Notes: a model not told the origin generated them from the sequence alone. Counted from the first letter of the stretch, positions 18,244 to 27,666 are shown. The stretch is DNA of 64,000 bases from Planctomycetota bacterium (GCA_016794425.1 JAEUHR010000038.1:1-64000); one strand, 5' to 3'. Program-made: numbers and translations.

Positions 18244-20004
18244 ATGCTCCGCTCCCCTGTGCTGTTCCTGTTCGGTTGTGCGCTCGCCGCCCAGGCGGCC
18301 CCGCGCGACCCCGCCGCGCTGTTGCCGACCTCGACCTACGCGGTGGTGCGCTTCGGCGGCCTCGGCGCCTGCCGCACCGCTGCCGGCGAACTGCCGGCGT
18401 CGGCGCTGGTGCTCGGCTGCCTCGCGCGGCTGCCCGCCGAGGTCCGCCAGCGGCACTTCGAACGCGGGCTCGACGAGGCCGCCGCGACGGCGCAGGACCT
18501 GCTGCAGCGGTCCGGCTTCGCGCCCGAGGACGTGCGGGCCGTGCTCGGGCGGCCGATGGCGCTGGCGGTCGGGCGGCCGACGCTGTTCGGCATGGGGCCG
18601 TCGATCTGTCTCTGCGTCGACCAGGGCTCCAGCGAGGCGGCGTTCGCGCGCTGCCGCGCGGCGCTGCGCGACCTCGTGGCGGCGAACTTGCCCGGCGTCG
18701 CGTTCGTGGAGGAGCGCATCGACGGACTCGATGTCGAACTGCTGCAGGTGCCCGAGGCACCGCCGCTGTACGTGGCGGCGATCGGCGGCCAGCTGGTGCT
18801 GACCAACAGCCGCGGTTACCTCGGTGAAGTCGCTGCCGTCGCCGCGGGGCAGGCGCCGTCGCTGGCGTCGCGCCTGGCCGAAGCACCCGACGCGGCCGCC
18901 GGGCCGCTGCTCGCCGGTCTGTTCGTCGATGCCGGTGCGCTGGCTGCGAGCCTCGCGCCGCACCTGCCCTACGAAGCCGACGCACTGGCCGATGCGCTGG
19001 GGCTCGGCGCGCCGTCGACGATCGCGGCCAGCTGCCGCGCCGGGCTCGATCGCCTGCAGGTCGGCATCGGCGGTCGCGCCGACGGCCTCTGCAAGGTGCT
19101 GCTGCGCGGGCCGACGCGGCTCGACTTCGCGGCCGCGTGTTCGCCGAACACCGTGCTGTTCGGCGCCGGCAGCGTCGACGCGCCGGGGCTCGTGCGGGCC
19201 TGGCGCGGCTTCGCGGCGCTGCTGCCGCCGGCGGCCCGCCACGAACTGCAGCGCGAGTTCGGCCGCGAGTTCGGCCGGCTGTTCGCCGACCTCGGTACGA
19301 CGCCGGCCGCCGCCGAACGGCTCACCGCGGCGCTGGGCCCACAGGTGCAGTTCGCGTTGGCGCTCGAGAAGGGCGCGCTGCCGAAGCCCGAACTGCTGTG
19401 CCATGTCGCGGTGCGCGATGCCGACACGGTCGCTGCCGCGCTGCAGCGGCTCGAGGCGCGCTGCGCCGAACACGGGCTCGAGTGGCGCGAACGGCCCGCC
19501 GGCGACGCGGTGATCCGCTTCTGCAACGTGCGGCTCGGCGGCGACGGGCCGCAGCTGTCGCCGTGCTACGTGCTGCGCGCCGACGGCCTGTGGTGTGCGT
19601 CCGACGCCGCGGCGCTGGCGCGCGCGCTGCGGCAGGGCGAGGCGCCCGACGCGAGCCTCGCGGCGCAGCCGGATTTCGCGGCCGTCGTCGCCGCGGCGCG
19701 CGACTGCAGCGGCGTGCTGCACCTGCGCCTGTTCCGCACCGCCGAGCTCGGCTGGCGCAGCCTCGAGACGCTGGCGCAGCCGGCACTGGACGCCCGCCGC
19801 GACGAACTCGGCTTCGGCGCCGAGGTGCTGCCCGACGGCGAGGAAGCCGCCGCGGCGCTCGGCTGCTGCACCTGGAGCTACCGGATCGACGACCGCGGCG
19901 TCACCGTCGAAGCGCGCGGCACGCTGACGCTCGGCGCGGTGCTGGCGTCGCTCGGCGCCCTCGCCGATGCGGTGCTGGCGCGGGCCGGCGCGCGCGTGTT
20001 CTGA
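18244..20004 (+). CDS. Secreted hypothetical protein (DUF3352-like)
   Basis: The product has 586 residues with a clear signal peptide (MLRSPVLFLFGCALAAQA, about residues 1-18). The mature part alternates short beta segments with helices and carries phrases such as LLPTSTYAVVRFGG, LAVGRPTLFGMGPSICLCVDQ and LGPQVQFALALEKG. It resembles the DUF3352 group of secreted proteins, whose role is unknown, and has the same overall plan as the protein at 42364-43971. No catalytic motif is visible. ATG 18244 is chosen because it begins the signal peptide. It converges on the methyltransferase gene with 13 bp between the stops. Confidence 0.7.
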   Translation: MLRSPVLFLFGCALAAQAAPRDPAALLPTSTYAVVRFGGLGACRTAAGELPASALVLGCLARLPAEVRQRHFERGLDEAAATAQDLLQRSGFAPEDVRAVLGRPMALAVGRPTLFGMGPSICLCVDQGSSEAAFARCRAALRDLVAANLPGVAFVEERIDGLDVELLQVPEAPPLYVAAIGGQLVLTNSRGYLGEVAAVAAGQAPSLASRLAEAPDAAAGPLLAGLFVDAGALAASLAPHLPYEADALADALGLGAPSTIAASCRAGLDRLQVGIGGRADGLCKVLLRGPTRLDFAAACSPNTVLFGAGSVDAPGLVRAWRGFAALLPPAARHELQREFGREFGRLFADLGTTPAAAERLTAALGPQVQFALALEKGALPKPELLCHVAVRDADTVAAALQRLEARCAEHGLEWRERPAGDAVIRFCNVRLGGDGPQLSPCYVLRADGLWCASDAAALARALRQGEAPDASLAAQPDFAAVVAAARDCSGVLHLRLFRTAELGWRSLETLAQPALDARRDELGFGAEVLPDGEEAAAALGCCTWSYRIDDRGVTVEARGTLTLGAVLASLGALADAVLARAGARVF

Positions 20005-20017
20005 CCGCGGCGGGTGC

Positions 20018-21022
20018 TCAGACCGTCGCCAGCGCGACCTTCAGCGGCGGCCGGCCGTCGAACGACGGGAAATCGTCGTCGACCGCGACCGCCGTCAGCG
20101 AACGCAGCGGCCGCCCGGCCTTGTCGGCGGCGCGCCGCAGCGCCCGGTGCCAGTCGGCCTCGTCGACGTCGGGCACGTGGTTGGTCGCCAGCACGCTGCC
20201 GCCGTCCGCCAGCGTGCGCAGGCACGGCTTCCACAGCGACGCGTAGTCGTGCACGACGTCGACGGTGCCGAAGCGCCCCTGCGCGAACCGCGGCGGATCC
20301 AGCACGACCAGGTCGAACGGCTGCGGCTCGATGCGCACGTACGGCAGGTGCTTGCCGCGGCGCTGCACGGGCTGGCCGGCGAGCTGGCGCAGGATCGGGA
20401 TGCAGTCCGACAGCAGCGTGGTGCAGCGCGCGGGGTCGATGCCGTTGGCGGCGGCGTTGCGCTGGCCGACTTCGAGTGCGCTGGCGGCGAAGTCGACGTT
20501 GAGCACGCGGCTCGCGCCGGCGACCGCGGCGGCGACGCCGACGCCGCAGGTGTAGGCGAACAGGTTCAGCACGCGCCGCCCCGGCGCCAGCTCGCGCGCG
20601 ACGCGGCGGCCGGCGCGCAGGTCGAGGAACAGCCACGGGTCCTGGCCGCGGTGGCGTGCCCGCACCAGGAAGCGCATGCCGGCTTCGGTGCAGACGTGTT
20701 CCTGCAGCGCGGCGTCGGTCGGTTGGTGCCACGCGAAGCCGGGCTCGGGCACGGCGCCGCGGTGGTGGTGGGCGACCAGCAGGTCGGCCGCCACGGTGGC
20801 GCGCACCAGTTCGCCGAGCGCGTCGATCGCCGTGCCCGGCAGCGGCGCGCGGAACGTCTGCACCAGCAGCAGCGGCCCGTAGCGGTCGACGGTCACGCCG
20901 GGCGCGCCTTCGGCGACGCCGTGCAGCAGCCGGTAGCAGTCGGTGCCCTCGGCGTGCAGGCGCGCCAGCAGGTCGCGGCGGCGCAGCAGCGCGCTCCGCG
21001 CGGAGTCGAGCAGCGCATCCAC
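20018..21022 (-). CDS. SAM-dependent rRNA methyltransferase (RlmI/RlmK-like)
   Basis: The product has 334 residues when begun at GTG 21022 (MDALLDSARSALLRRRDLLA). The N-terminal part resembles the linker of RlmI-type enzymes (CYRLLHGVAEGAPGVTVDRY). The Rossmann methyltransferase core has SAM motif I in VLNLFAYTCGVGVAAAVAGA, motif post-I VLNVDFAASALE and the catalytic-loop motif VVLDPPRFAQG. These enzymes methylate 23S rRNA; the exact position cannot be read. The N-terminal PUA domain of true RlmI is absent or reduced. The frame is open upstream of the chosen start, so the N-terminus is uncertain. Confidence 0.82.
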   Translation of the reverse strand: MDALLDSARSALLRRRDLLARLHAEGTDCYRLLHGVAEGAPGVTVDRYGPLLLVQTFRAPLPGTAIDALGELVRATVAADLLVAHHHRGAVPEPGFAWHQPTDAALQEHVCTEAGMRFLVRARHRGQDPWLFLDLRAGRRVARELAPGRRVLNLFAYTCGVGVAAAVAGASRVLNVDFAASALEVGQRNAAANGIDPARCTTLLSDCIPILRQLAGQPVQRRGKHLPYVRIEPQPFDLVVLDPPRFAQGRFGTVDVVHDYASLWKPCLRTLADGGSVLATNHVPDVDEADWHRALRRAADKAGRPLRSLTAVAVDDDFPSFDGRPPLKVALATV

Positions 21023-21100
21023 GGGGCGCGGATGATGGCGTGCCGCGCCGGGCTGCGCAAACCGCTTGCGCCGGCGCCGGCGATCGCGTCGGCTGTCGGC

Positions 21101-21334
21101 ATGGCGAACGGCACCGACCTCCATGCCCTGCGCAAGGCGCTGCGGGCGCGGCTCGCGAGCGATCAGGACATCGTGCTGACCGCGGCCGACCTGCGGCTGC
21201 TGCTCGACGAACTCGGCCGGCTGCAGCAGAGCAACGACCGGCTGCGGCGGCAGAACCGGCGCGTGCGGGTGAAGCTGCAGCGCGCCGGCATCGCCGACGA
21301 CGAGCCCGAGGGCGATGTGCAGGGCGAGCCGTGA
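21101..21334 (+). CDS. Small hypothetical helical protein
   Basis: The product has 77 residues starting at ATG 21101. It is charged and mostly helical: LHALRKALRARLAS, then LRLLLDELGRLQQSNDRLRRQ with a heptad-like pattern of leucines, then an Arg/Lys stretch and an acidic tail. A short coiled coil is likely. I do not recognise a family. In-frame ATGs at 21032 and 21035 would extend it but overlap the start of the divergent methyltransferase gene. Coding is plausible from GC-rich third positions and the sensible composition, but it is short and unproven. Confidence 0.5.
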   Translation: MANGTDLHALRKALRARLASDQDIVLTAADLRLLLDELGRLQQSNDRLRRQNRRVRVKLQRAGIADDEPEGDVQGEP

Positions 21335-21437
21335 ACCGCTGGGCGGCCGGCGTCGGTAGCCCTTTGCCGTCCTCGCGCGGGCCGCGTAACGTGACGCCGC
21401 CATCGCGTTCGGCGAAGCCCAGTCGAGGAGAAAGCCC

Positions 21438-22322
21438 GTGACGTACGTCCGCCCGTTGCTGTCGTTGCTCAGCGTCCCGTTCCTGCTGCTGTCGGTGTTC
21501 GCCGGCGGTCTCGCCGCGCAGGACCTGCGGTTCGTGCACCCGGAGAAGTTCGAGCGTGCGACCAAGGCCGACGACAACGGCGTGCTGCAGTGGGCCGAAC
21601 ACGAGCAGGTCAAGTGCCCGACCTGCTCGGGCACCGGCAAGTTCAAGTGCCCGACGTGCGAACGCTTCTTCGACGACGCGCCGCACTGCATCGAGTGCAA
21701 GCGCACCAAGGAGGCGGTGTGCCGCGCCTGTGCCGGCGCCGGTCACTTCGCGGATCCGCTCGAGAAGGTCCTGTGCCCCGGCTGCCAGGGTGCGGGCTTC
21801 CTGCTCTGCGGCCTGTGCAACGGCGGTGGTCGCATCAAGGGTGAGGGCAGCGGCGACCGCTGGAGCACGTGTCCTGCGTGCCGCGGCGACGGCGGCTGGA
21901 AGTGCGGCTGTTGCGCCGGCAACCGGCTCGTCGATTCGGTGCCGCTGAAGCCGTCGCTGAAGGAGGCCAACGTCGCGGCGCTCGACAAGGCGATCGCGAC
22001 GACCGATCAGGTGCTGGTGGCGCTGCAGAAGTGGTCGCCGGCCGAGCACAAGTCGTCGCGCAAGGCGGTCAAGGAACTCCTGAAGGAGCTGAAGGTCGCC
22101 GAGGCGGTCTACCCGGCCATGAAGAAGCTGCCGAAGACGCTCGAGGACGCGATGAGCAAGACCGCCGCCGGCGCGCAGTACCAGAAGCAGGAAGAGCGCG
22201 AGGGCGAGATCATGGGCGGTGTCAAGAACAGCGCCGAGTACTTCCTGAAGCACCAGAAGCGCATGATGGAACTGGCCAAGAAGCGCCAGGAAGCCAACGC
22301 GAAGCTGGCCGAGGAGAAGTGA
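21438..22322 (+). CDS. Secreted cysteine-rich protein with DnaJ-type CxxCxGxG repeats
   Basis: The product has 294 residues and a signal peptide (about 1-27, ending GGLAAQ). Residues 58-165 carry about nine CxxC pairs, several in DnaJ zinc-ribbon style: CPTCSGTGKFKCPTC, CRACAGAGHF, CPGCQGAGFLLCGLC, CPACRGDGGWKCGCC. The remaining 130 residues are Lys/Glu/Ala-rich and helical, probably coiled coil. No J-domain is present. DnaJ zinc-ribbons bind unfolded protein, so a periplasmic chaperone-like or zinc-binding role is possible (inference). GTG 21438 is preceded by GAGGAGA. The three-domain HtrA-like protease gene follows 63 bp later on the same strand. Confidence 0.8.
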   Translation: MTYVRPLLSLLSVPFLLLSVFAGGLAAQDLRFVHPEKFERATKADDNGVLQWAEHEQVKCPTCSGTGKFKCPTCERFFDDAPHCIECKRTKEAVCRACAGAGHFADPLEKVLCPGCQGAGFLLCGLCNGGGRIKGEGSGDRWSTCPACRGDGGWKCGCCAGNRLVDSVPLKPSLKEANVAALDKAIATTDQVLVALQKWSPAEHKSSRKAVKELLKELKVAEAVYPAMKKLPKTLEDAMSKTAAGAQYQKQEEREGEIMGGVKNSAEYFLKHQKRMMELAKKRQEANAKLAEEK

Positions 22323-22372
22323 ACCCGGCGGCGGCCGCGAAACGGACCCTGCCGGAGCCGCGCCGCGCACGC

Positions 22373-22378
22373 TAACGT
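22373..22378 (+). promoter_or_regulatory. Candidate -10 element (TAACGT) for the HtrA-like gene
   Basis: TAACGT is followed by 7 nt and ATG 22386, the same spacing as at truA and lon, which suggests a leaderless message. It lies in the 63-bp gap after the cysteine-rich protein gene, so the protease gene may have its own promoter as well as read-through. Confidence 0.35.
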
Positions 22379-22385
22379 GCCGCGC

Positions 22386-25283
22386 ATGCGTTCGCGCCCG
22401 TATGCCGGTCCGGCCGGCCTGTTGCTCTCCCTCGCCCTGCCCGCGCAGGGCCACGTCAATCCGACGCTGCTGGCGCCGCCCGCGGCCTCCGCGGCGTCGC
22501 TGTCGGCGTCCGCCGCCGTGTACGCGAAGGTGCGCGCCGCGGTGGTCTACGTGAAGGTCGAGGTCGACGGGGCGCGTGGCGCGTTCGCGATCGAACGCGC
22601 GAGTTCGGGCGTGCTGGTCGACGGCACCGGGCTCGTGCTGACGTTCCGCCACCTGATCCAGGAAGCGCAGGGCGCCGACGACAAACGGCTCGTCGTGCAG
22701 CTCGACGACGCGGCCAACACGGAACTGCCGGCAACGCTGGTGCGGGCCGACGAGGCGACCGGGCTGGCGCTGCTGCGGATCACGCCGCCCGCCGGCGCGC
22801 TGCCGTTCGTCGAAGTCGCGGGGCCACAACGGGCCGGCGAACCGGTCGTCGTCGTCGCGCGGCCCGAGGGCAAGGAGATGCTGGCGTTCGGTGGTGTCGC
22901 GAGCCCGGCGCTCGGGGCCGTGACGCTGCGCGGTTGCCGCTACGCGGTCGGCGACCTGTTCCTGACCGATTCGCGCAACGACGAACGCTGCGACGGCGCG
23001 CCGGTGTTCGACGCCGACGGCCGCCTGCTCGGCCTCTACGGCGCCGAGCACGTGCAGCGCGACAAGAGCGAGCCGACACTCGAGGACCTGAAGCGGCCGA
23101 GCTTCGGCGTCGTGGTGCCGGCCGCGGTCGTGCGCCGCACGTTCGCCGCCGAGTTCGCCGCCGCCGGCAACGCGACGCTGCGGCAGGCGCCGACCGCGTC
23201 GCCGTCGCCTTGGGCCGCGGCCGTGCAGCGTGTCGCGCCGGCCGTCGTGTCGGTGTATGGCGGCGACGGCGACTGGCCCGCGGTCGGCGGCGAGGATCCG
23301 GGCGCCGTGCAGCGCCGTGACGGGCTCGGCTCGGGGGTCGTGCTGAGCCGCCAGGGTCTCGTCGTCACCAATCTGCACGTGGTCCGCGGCGGCACGCCGC
23401 GCGTGCGCACCGCCGACGGCAAGGTGTTCGCGGGCAAGGTCCTGAAGTCCAACACCGCGACGAACCTGGCACTGCTGCAGCTCGAACTGCCGGCCGGCAC
23501 GGTGCTGGCCGCGGCCGACTGCAACCCGGACGACGACGCGATCGTCGGCGAGACCGTGCTCGCGGTCGGCAACCCGCTCGGTACCGCCTGTGTCGTCAGC
23601 GCCGGCGTCGTGTCGGCGCGGCGCGACCGCGAAGGCGGCCGCATCCAGGCCGACGCGAACCTCGGCAACGCCAACGGCGGCGGTGCGGTCGTCTGTGCGC
23701 TCGGGCGCGTGCTCGGCATCGGCGATGCGGGCGCGGTCGATCCGATCGAGGCCCAGTTCGCGATGCGCGGCAACCGCGTGACGACCGAGACCAACCTGTC
23801 GACGTTCGTCGGCATCGCGCGCGTGCGCAAGCTGTTCGCCGCCGAGCTCGCGGCCGGTGCCGCGGCCGACGAGTCGATCGTGGCACCGGCGGCCGTGCCG
23901 GCGACCGACCGCGCGCAGCGCGAGAACGTGCTGACCGCGATGGTGCAGAAGGCCAGCGGCGCGCTGCTGAACGTCTACGTCGCGCGCAACGTGACCAAGG
24001 TCGACGAGGACGACCCGTTCGCGTCGATGAAGGAGCCGGAGCTGGTCACGCTCGGGCTCGGTTCCGGCGTGATCATCGACAAGTCGGGGCTCGCGCTCAG
24101 CAACTGGCACGTCGTCGACGAGGCCGTCAACCCCGACGGCTCGATGCGGCCCGACCACGCGGTCACGGTGCGCGTGTTCGGCGGCAAGACCTACCCGGTC
24201 AAGGTGCTCAGCATCTCGCGCGAGGACGACCTGTCGCTGCTGCAGCTGCAGCTCGAACCCGGCGAGGAGGTGCACGCGGTCGAACTCGGCAATTCGGACG
24301 CGCTGGCGATCGGCGAGAACACGGCGGCGATCGGCAACCCGCACGGCCGCGCCAACACGGTGACGTTCGGTCTGGTGTCGACCAAGGAGCAGAGCATCCG
24401 CGTGCGCGGTCGCTGGGCCAAGCTCGAGCACCTGATCGAGACCGACGCGGCGATCAACGGCGGCAACAGCGGCGGCGCGCTGCTCGACATGAACGGGCGG
24501 CTGGTCGGCATCAACAGCGCCGGCGGCGGCACGTTCAACAACAAGGGCTACGCGATCGCGGTCGACCACGTGCGGCGCCAGGTGCTCGGGCTGTTGTTCG
24601 CGGCCTACAAGCTGCGCAGCCCGGACCTCGGCCTGCGCGTGCTCGACGAACAGGGCCAGGTGCTGGTCATGGACGTCGACTGGCGCGGGCCCGCGGCGCG
24701 GGCCGGCGTGGCATCCGGCGACCGCATCGTGTCGTTGGCCGGCACGGAGATCACCTGGAGCCCCGGTTTCGCGATGACGCTGCTGCGGCAGACGGCGGGC
24801 CAGGAGCTGGAGCTGGTCGTCGACCGCAAGGGCGAACGCAAGGCGTTCCGCATCGCGCCGCTGCCGGCGGTGCAGTGGGGGCTGATCAAGATGGCTGGCC
24901 TGGTCTGCCGCGACCACGGCTTCGCCGAGAACCCCGACGCGGTGCGCGGGGCTGCGATCGCGATGCACCGGCAGGTGACCGGCGATCCGAGCGCGGAACC
25001 GACCGCGATCCCGCTGTCGCTGGTCGTCGTCGACCAGGTGCTGCAAGGCGAGCAGCCCGAGGGCACCGACCTGCAGGCCGGCGACTTCGTGATGGCGTGC
25101 GAGCTGCAGCGGGCCGACAGCGGCGCGCCGGTGTTCGTGCCGATCGACAGCGTCGACAAGCTGCGCGACCTGTTCAACGACCGCGAGCTCGGCAGCTACG
25201 ACGGCGCCGAGTTCCCGCTGTGGGTCGCGCGCGGCGGCAAGGTGCACCGCACCGCGGTGCGCGCCAAGCGCCTGTTCTGGTGA
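22386..25283 (+). CDS. Secreted HtrA/Do-like protein with three trypsin-like domains (two degenerate, one intact) and PDZ
   Basis: The product has 965 residues and a signal peptide. Three S1C (DegP-type) folds follow. Domain 1 (about 40-260) keeps the His position (H89) but has Gly for the catalytic Asp (126) and Asp for Ser (CDGAPV, 203). Domain 2 (about 275-490) keeps H331 but has Asn for Asp (360) and Gly for Ser (NANGGGAV, 431). Domain 3 (about 515-735) has the full triad: H575 (NWHVVD), D615 (REDDLSLL) and S695 (GGNSGGAL). A PDZ domain (about 745-830) and a further C-terminal region of about 130 residues end the chain. The start is ATG 22386; GTG 22377 would add three residues. Confidence 0.88.
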   Translation: MRSRPYAGPAGLLLSLALPAQGHVNPTLLAPPAASAASLSASAAVYAKVRAAVVYVKVEVDGARGAFAIERASSGVLVDGTGLVLTFRHLIQEAQGADDKRLVVQLDDAANTELPATLVRADEATGLALLRITPPAGALPFVEVAGPQRAGEPVVVVARPEGKEMLAFGGVASPALGAVTLRGCRYAVGDLFLTDSRNDERCDGAPVFDADGRLLGLYGAEHVQRDKSEPTLEDLKRPSFGVVVPAAVVRRTFAAEFAAAGNATLRQAPTASPSPWAAAVQRVAPAVVSVYGGDGDWPAVGGEDPGAVQRRDGLGSGVVLSRQGLVVTNLHVVRGGTPRVRTADGKVFAGKVLKSNTATNLALLQLELPAGTVLAAADCNPDDDAIVGETVLAVGNPLGTACVVSAGVVSARRDREGGRIQADANLGNANGGGAVVCALGRVLGIGDAGAVDPIEAQFAMRGNRVTTETNLSTFVGIARVRKLFAAELAAGAAADESIVAPAAVPATDRAQRENVLTAMVQKASGALLNVYVARNVTKVDEDDPFASMKEPELVTLGLGSGVIIDKSGLALSNWHVVDEAVNPDGSMRPDHAVTVRVFGGKTYPVKVLSISREDDLSLLQLQLEPGEEVHAVELGNSDALAIGENTAAIGNPHGRANTVTFGLVSTKEQSIRVRGRWAKLEHLIETDAAINGGNSGGALLDMNGRLVGINSAGGGTFNNKGYAIAVDHVRRQVLGLLFAAYKLRSPDLGLRVLDEQGQVLVMDVDWRGPAARAGVASGDRIVSLAGTEITWSPGFAMTLLRQTAGQELELVVDRKGERKAFRIAPLPAVQWGLIKMAGLVCRDHGFAENPDAVRGAAIAMHRQVTGDPSAEPTAIPLSLVVVDQVLQGEQPEGTDLQAGDFVMACELQRADSGAPVFVPIDSVDKLRDLFNDRELGSYDGAEFPLWVARGGKVHRTAVRAKRLFW

Positions 25284-25304
25284 GCGCCGCCGCCGCCGGC
25301 GGCC

Positions 25305-27575
25305 TCACTTGGCGAAGAACGAGCCCTTCGCGACCTGCTGCGAGCCGTCGCCCATCCAGGTCCACTGGAAGCTGATCTTGCCCTTCGGCAGCGGATCGAG
25401 CGGCCAGAACGTGACCATGCCGGGGGCCGTCGTCGTGCGGATGCGGCCTTCGTCGTAGACCAGCACGCCCTCGATCTTCTCGCCCTTGGGGCCCAGCACC
25501 GTGCAGCTCAGCGAGCCGCGGATGCCGACGCCACCGGTGCCGCCGGCGTGCAGCGTCAGCGGGAAGCCGATCGTCTTCTTGCCCTCGCGGCCGTTCTTGG
25601 CCAGCACCTTCTCCGCCTCGGGGCCGAGGTCGGCGACCTTGACCTCCGCGTCGTAGCGGTCCTGCTGGTCGTTCTGCTTCGGGAAGCAGCGGATGCCGGC
25701 GTTGGCCGCCGACGGCGCGCCGATGCCGCTGACGACGTTCATCACCAGCACGTCGCCTTCGAGGTAGGCGCCGACCGTGAGGATCGTGTTGTTGACCAGC
25801 GCGTCGCGGTAGCCGGGCACGTAGGCCCACTGCTCGAACATCTTCTTCGCGTTGCCGATGTTCGCCGGCGCCGCCACGATCGACATCTGCGCGAACAGGC
25901 TGCCGTTGTAGCTGCCGCCGAGGTCGACGCTCTGCGTGTGCAGCGACGCCGGGTCGCGCAGGTCCTTGTTCTTCTTCAGGTACTCCGCGTGCTCCTTGCA
26001 GCGCGTCGACAGGTTGGCCGACCACTTGACCGGCGTCGCGTCGAACTCCTTGCGCGCGGCGTTGAACGCCTCGAGCCACTTGTCGACACCCTTGCTGATC
26101 GCGCTGACCGGTGGCGTGTTGTTCAGGATCGCCTTCATGACCGGCGACGCGCCGGTCCAGAAGTCCTCCCACTCCTTGTCGAGCTGCGGCAGCGTGACGT
26201 CCGGGTGCTTCTCGGCGAAGCGCTTCTCGAACTCGGCCGGCTGCTTGACGCGCTGCTGCTTCAGCTCCTGCGCGATCTGGTCCATCGTGCGCAGCAGTTC
26301 GGGATCGCGGCGCATCATGTAGTCGCAGAACGACCAGGCCTTGATGCGCTCCTCGTTGGGGAAGTTCGATGCGTCGCAGAACGCCAGCATGTTCGCCGGC
26401 ACGCCGCCGGTGCTCTTCCACGCCAGCTCGAGGCTGAGGTTCTTCCAGACCTCGAAGTCCGGCGACTGGAACTCGCGGTCCTCTTCGCTCGCGCTGGTGC
26501 CTTCCTGCCGCTTGCGATCGATCGCGAACAGCCGGTTGTTGGCGAACATCTGGCCGACGAACGTGTGGCCGATGCCCTCGACGAAGCCGGTCGAACCGAA
26601 GCCGGCATAACCCTGCGCGACGTTGCGCACGCAGGCGTCGTAGAGGGTCTGCACGCCGTCGGTGTTGGTGACCTCGGTGTTGCCGATCACGTCGGAGGCG
26701 CCGTGCTCGAGCTTCCACTCGAGGTCGGGCACCTGGTTGGCCTTCAGGATCTGGTGGTAGGCCTCCTTCGCGAACACGCAGGCCCACTCGGTGGGCCACT
26801 TGGAGTCCGAGTACTGCCACGGGAACGCGACCTTGCAGACCTGCAGCGCGCGCTCGGACCACTGCAGCGCGGTCATCAGGTTCTCGAGCTGGTCCGGGTC
26901 ACCGTGCAGCGTGAAGTGCTCCGACTGCACGGTCACGTACGGGATCTGGGCGCGGTCGAGCGGGCCGCACGGCACGCCGCTGGCCTGCTTGACCTCGTAG
27001 TCGACCTTCGACTGCTCCTCGATCGCCTTCTCCATCGCCTTGCTGCGCTCGTACAGCGTCTTCTCGAGGTCGGTGCCGCTGAGCGCGCCGACTTCGATGT
27101 GCGCCAGCGCCTTCTGCGCCTCGGCGTCGTCGTCGACCCAGCGCAGCACCATCTGCCAGTGGTGGTTGGCCTTGTCGGTGCGGTCGGCCTTCGCCCATTT
27201 CTGCGCCTGCTGCTTGTGCGCCAGCGCCAGCTGCTTCTTCAGCGCCTCGTACTGGCTCTGCAGCGGCTTGCCTTCGGCGCCGCTGCCGGTGTCCTGCGTC
27301 GGGTAGGGGTTCTTCGGGTCCGGGTTCCAGCTGCTGCCGATCTTGACGTAGCCGAGGGCCTTCCAGGCCTCCTCGTTGTCGATGTCGTAGAGCTTGTGCA
27401 CCTGCATCCAGACCACCTTCGCGATGCGCGGGAAGCCCTTGTCGAAGGCCTTCTTCGCGAACGCGTTCAGGGCCTTGGCCTGACGCTGGTGGAACTCGGC
27501 CTCGTCGTCCTGGGCCGCCGCAGTGGCCAGGAGCGACAGGACGCAGATGCCGGACAGGAACGGGCGGTGCTTCAT
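25305..27575 (-). CDS. Large secreted protein with a CAP/SCP-like domain
   Basis: The product has 756 residues and a signal peptide (MKHRPFLSGICVLSLLATAA). Residues 25-220 are helical and TPR-like (EAEFHQRQAKALNAFAKKAF). A middle region (about 225-500) contains FVEGIGHTFVGQMFANN, which recalls a gluzincin helix but lacks a full HExxH, so peptidase activity is unlikely. Residues 500-650 resemble a CAP/SCP domain: FNAARKEFDATPVKWSANLS, then HAEYLKKN and later VNNTILTVGAYL. A beta-rich C-terminal region follows. Function is unknown; it acts outside the cytoplasm. A TAGACT hexamer about 40 nt before the start, on the minus strand, may be its -10 box. Confidence 0.72.
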   Translation of the reverse strand: MKHRPFLSGICVLSLLATAAAQDDEAEFHQRQAKALNAFAKKAFDKGFPRIAKVVWMQVHKLYDIDNEEAWKALGYVKIGSSWNPDPKNPYPTQDTGSGAEGKPLQSQYEALKKQLALAHKQQAQKWAKADRTDKANHHWQMVLRWVDDDAEAQKALAHIEVGALSGTDLEKTLYERSKAMEKAIEEQSKVDYEVKQASGVPCGPLDRAQIPYVTVQSEHFTLHGDPDQLENLMTALQWSERALQVCKVAFPWQYSDSKWPTEWACVFAKEAYHQILKANQVPDLEWKLEHGASDVIGNTEVTNTDGVQTLYDACVRNVAQGYAGFGSTGFVEGIGHTFVGQMFANNRLFAIDRKRQEGTSASEEDREFQSPDFEVWKNLSLELAWKSTGGVPANMLAFCDASNFPNEERIKAWSFCDYMMRRDPELLRTMDQIAQELKQQRVKQPAEFEKRFAEKHPDVTLPQLDKEWEDFWTGASPVMKAILNNTPPVSAISKGVDKWLEAFNAARKEFDATPVKWSANLSTRCKEHAEYLKKNKDLRDPASLHTQSVDLGGSYNGSLFAQMSIVAAPANIGNAKKMFEQWAYVPGYRDALVNNTILTVGAYLEGDVLVMNVVSGIGAPSAANAGIRCFPKQNDQQDRYDAEVKVADLGPEAEKVLAKNGREGKKTIGFPLTLHAGGTGGVGIRGSLSCTVLGPKGEKIEGVLVYDEGRIRTTTAPGMVTFWPLDPLPKGKISFQWTWMGDGSQQVAKGSFFAK

Positions 27576-27666
27576 GATGGGGCGGTGGGGCCGAGTGTAC
27601 GGCCCGGCAGTCTAGCGATGCGCCGGTGCGGCCGCACCGCCGGCGCGCCGGGCGCCGGCATTCCGT

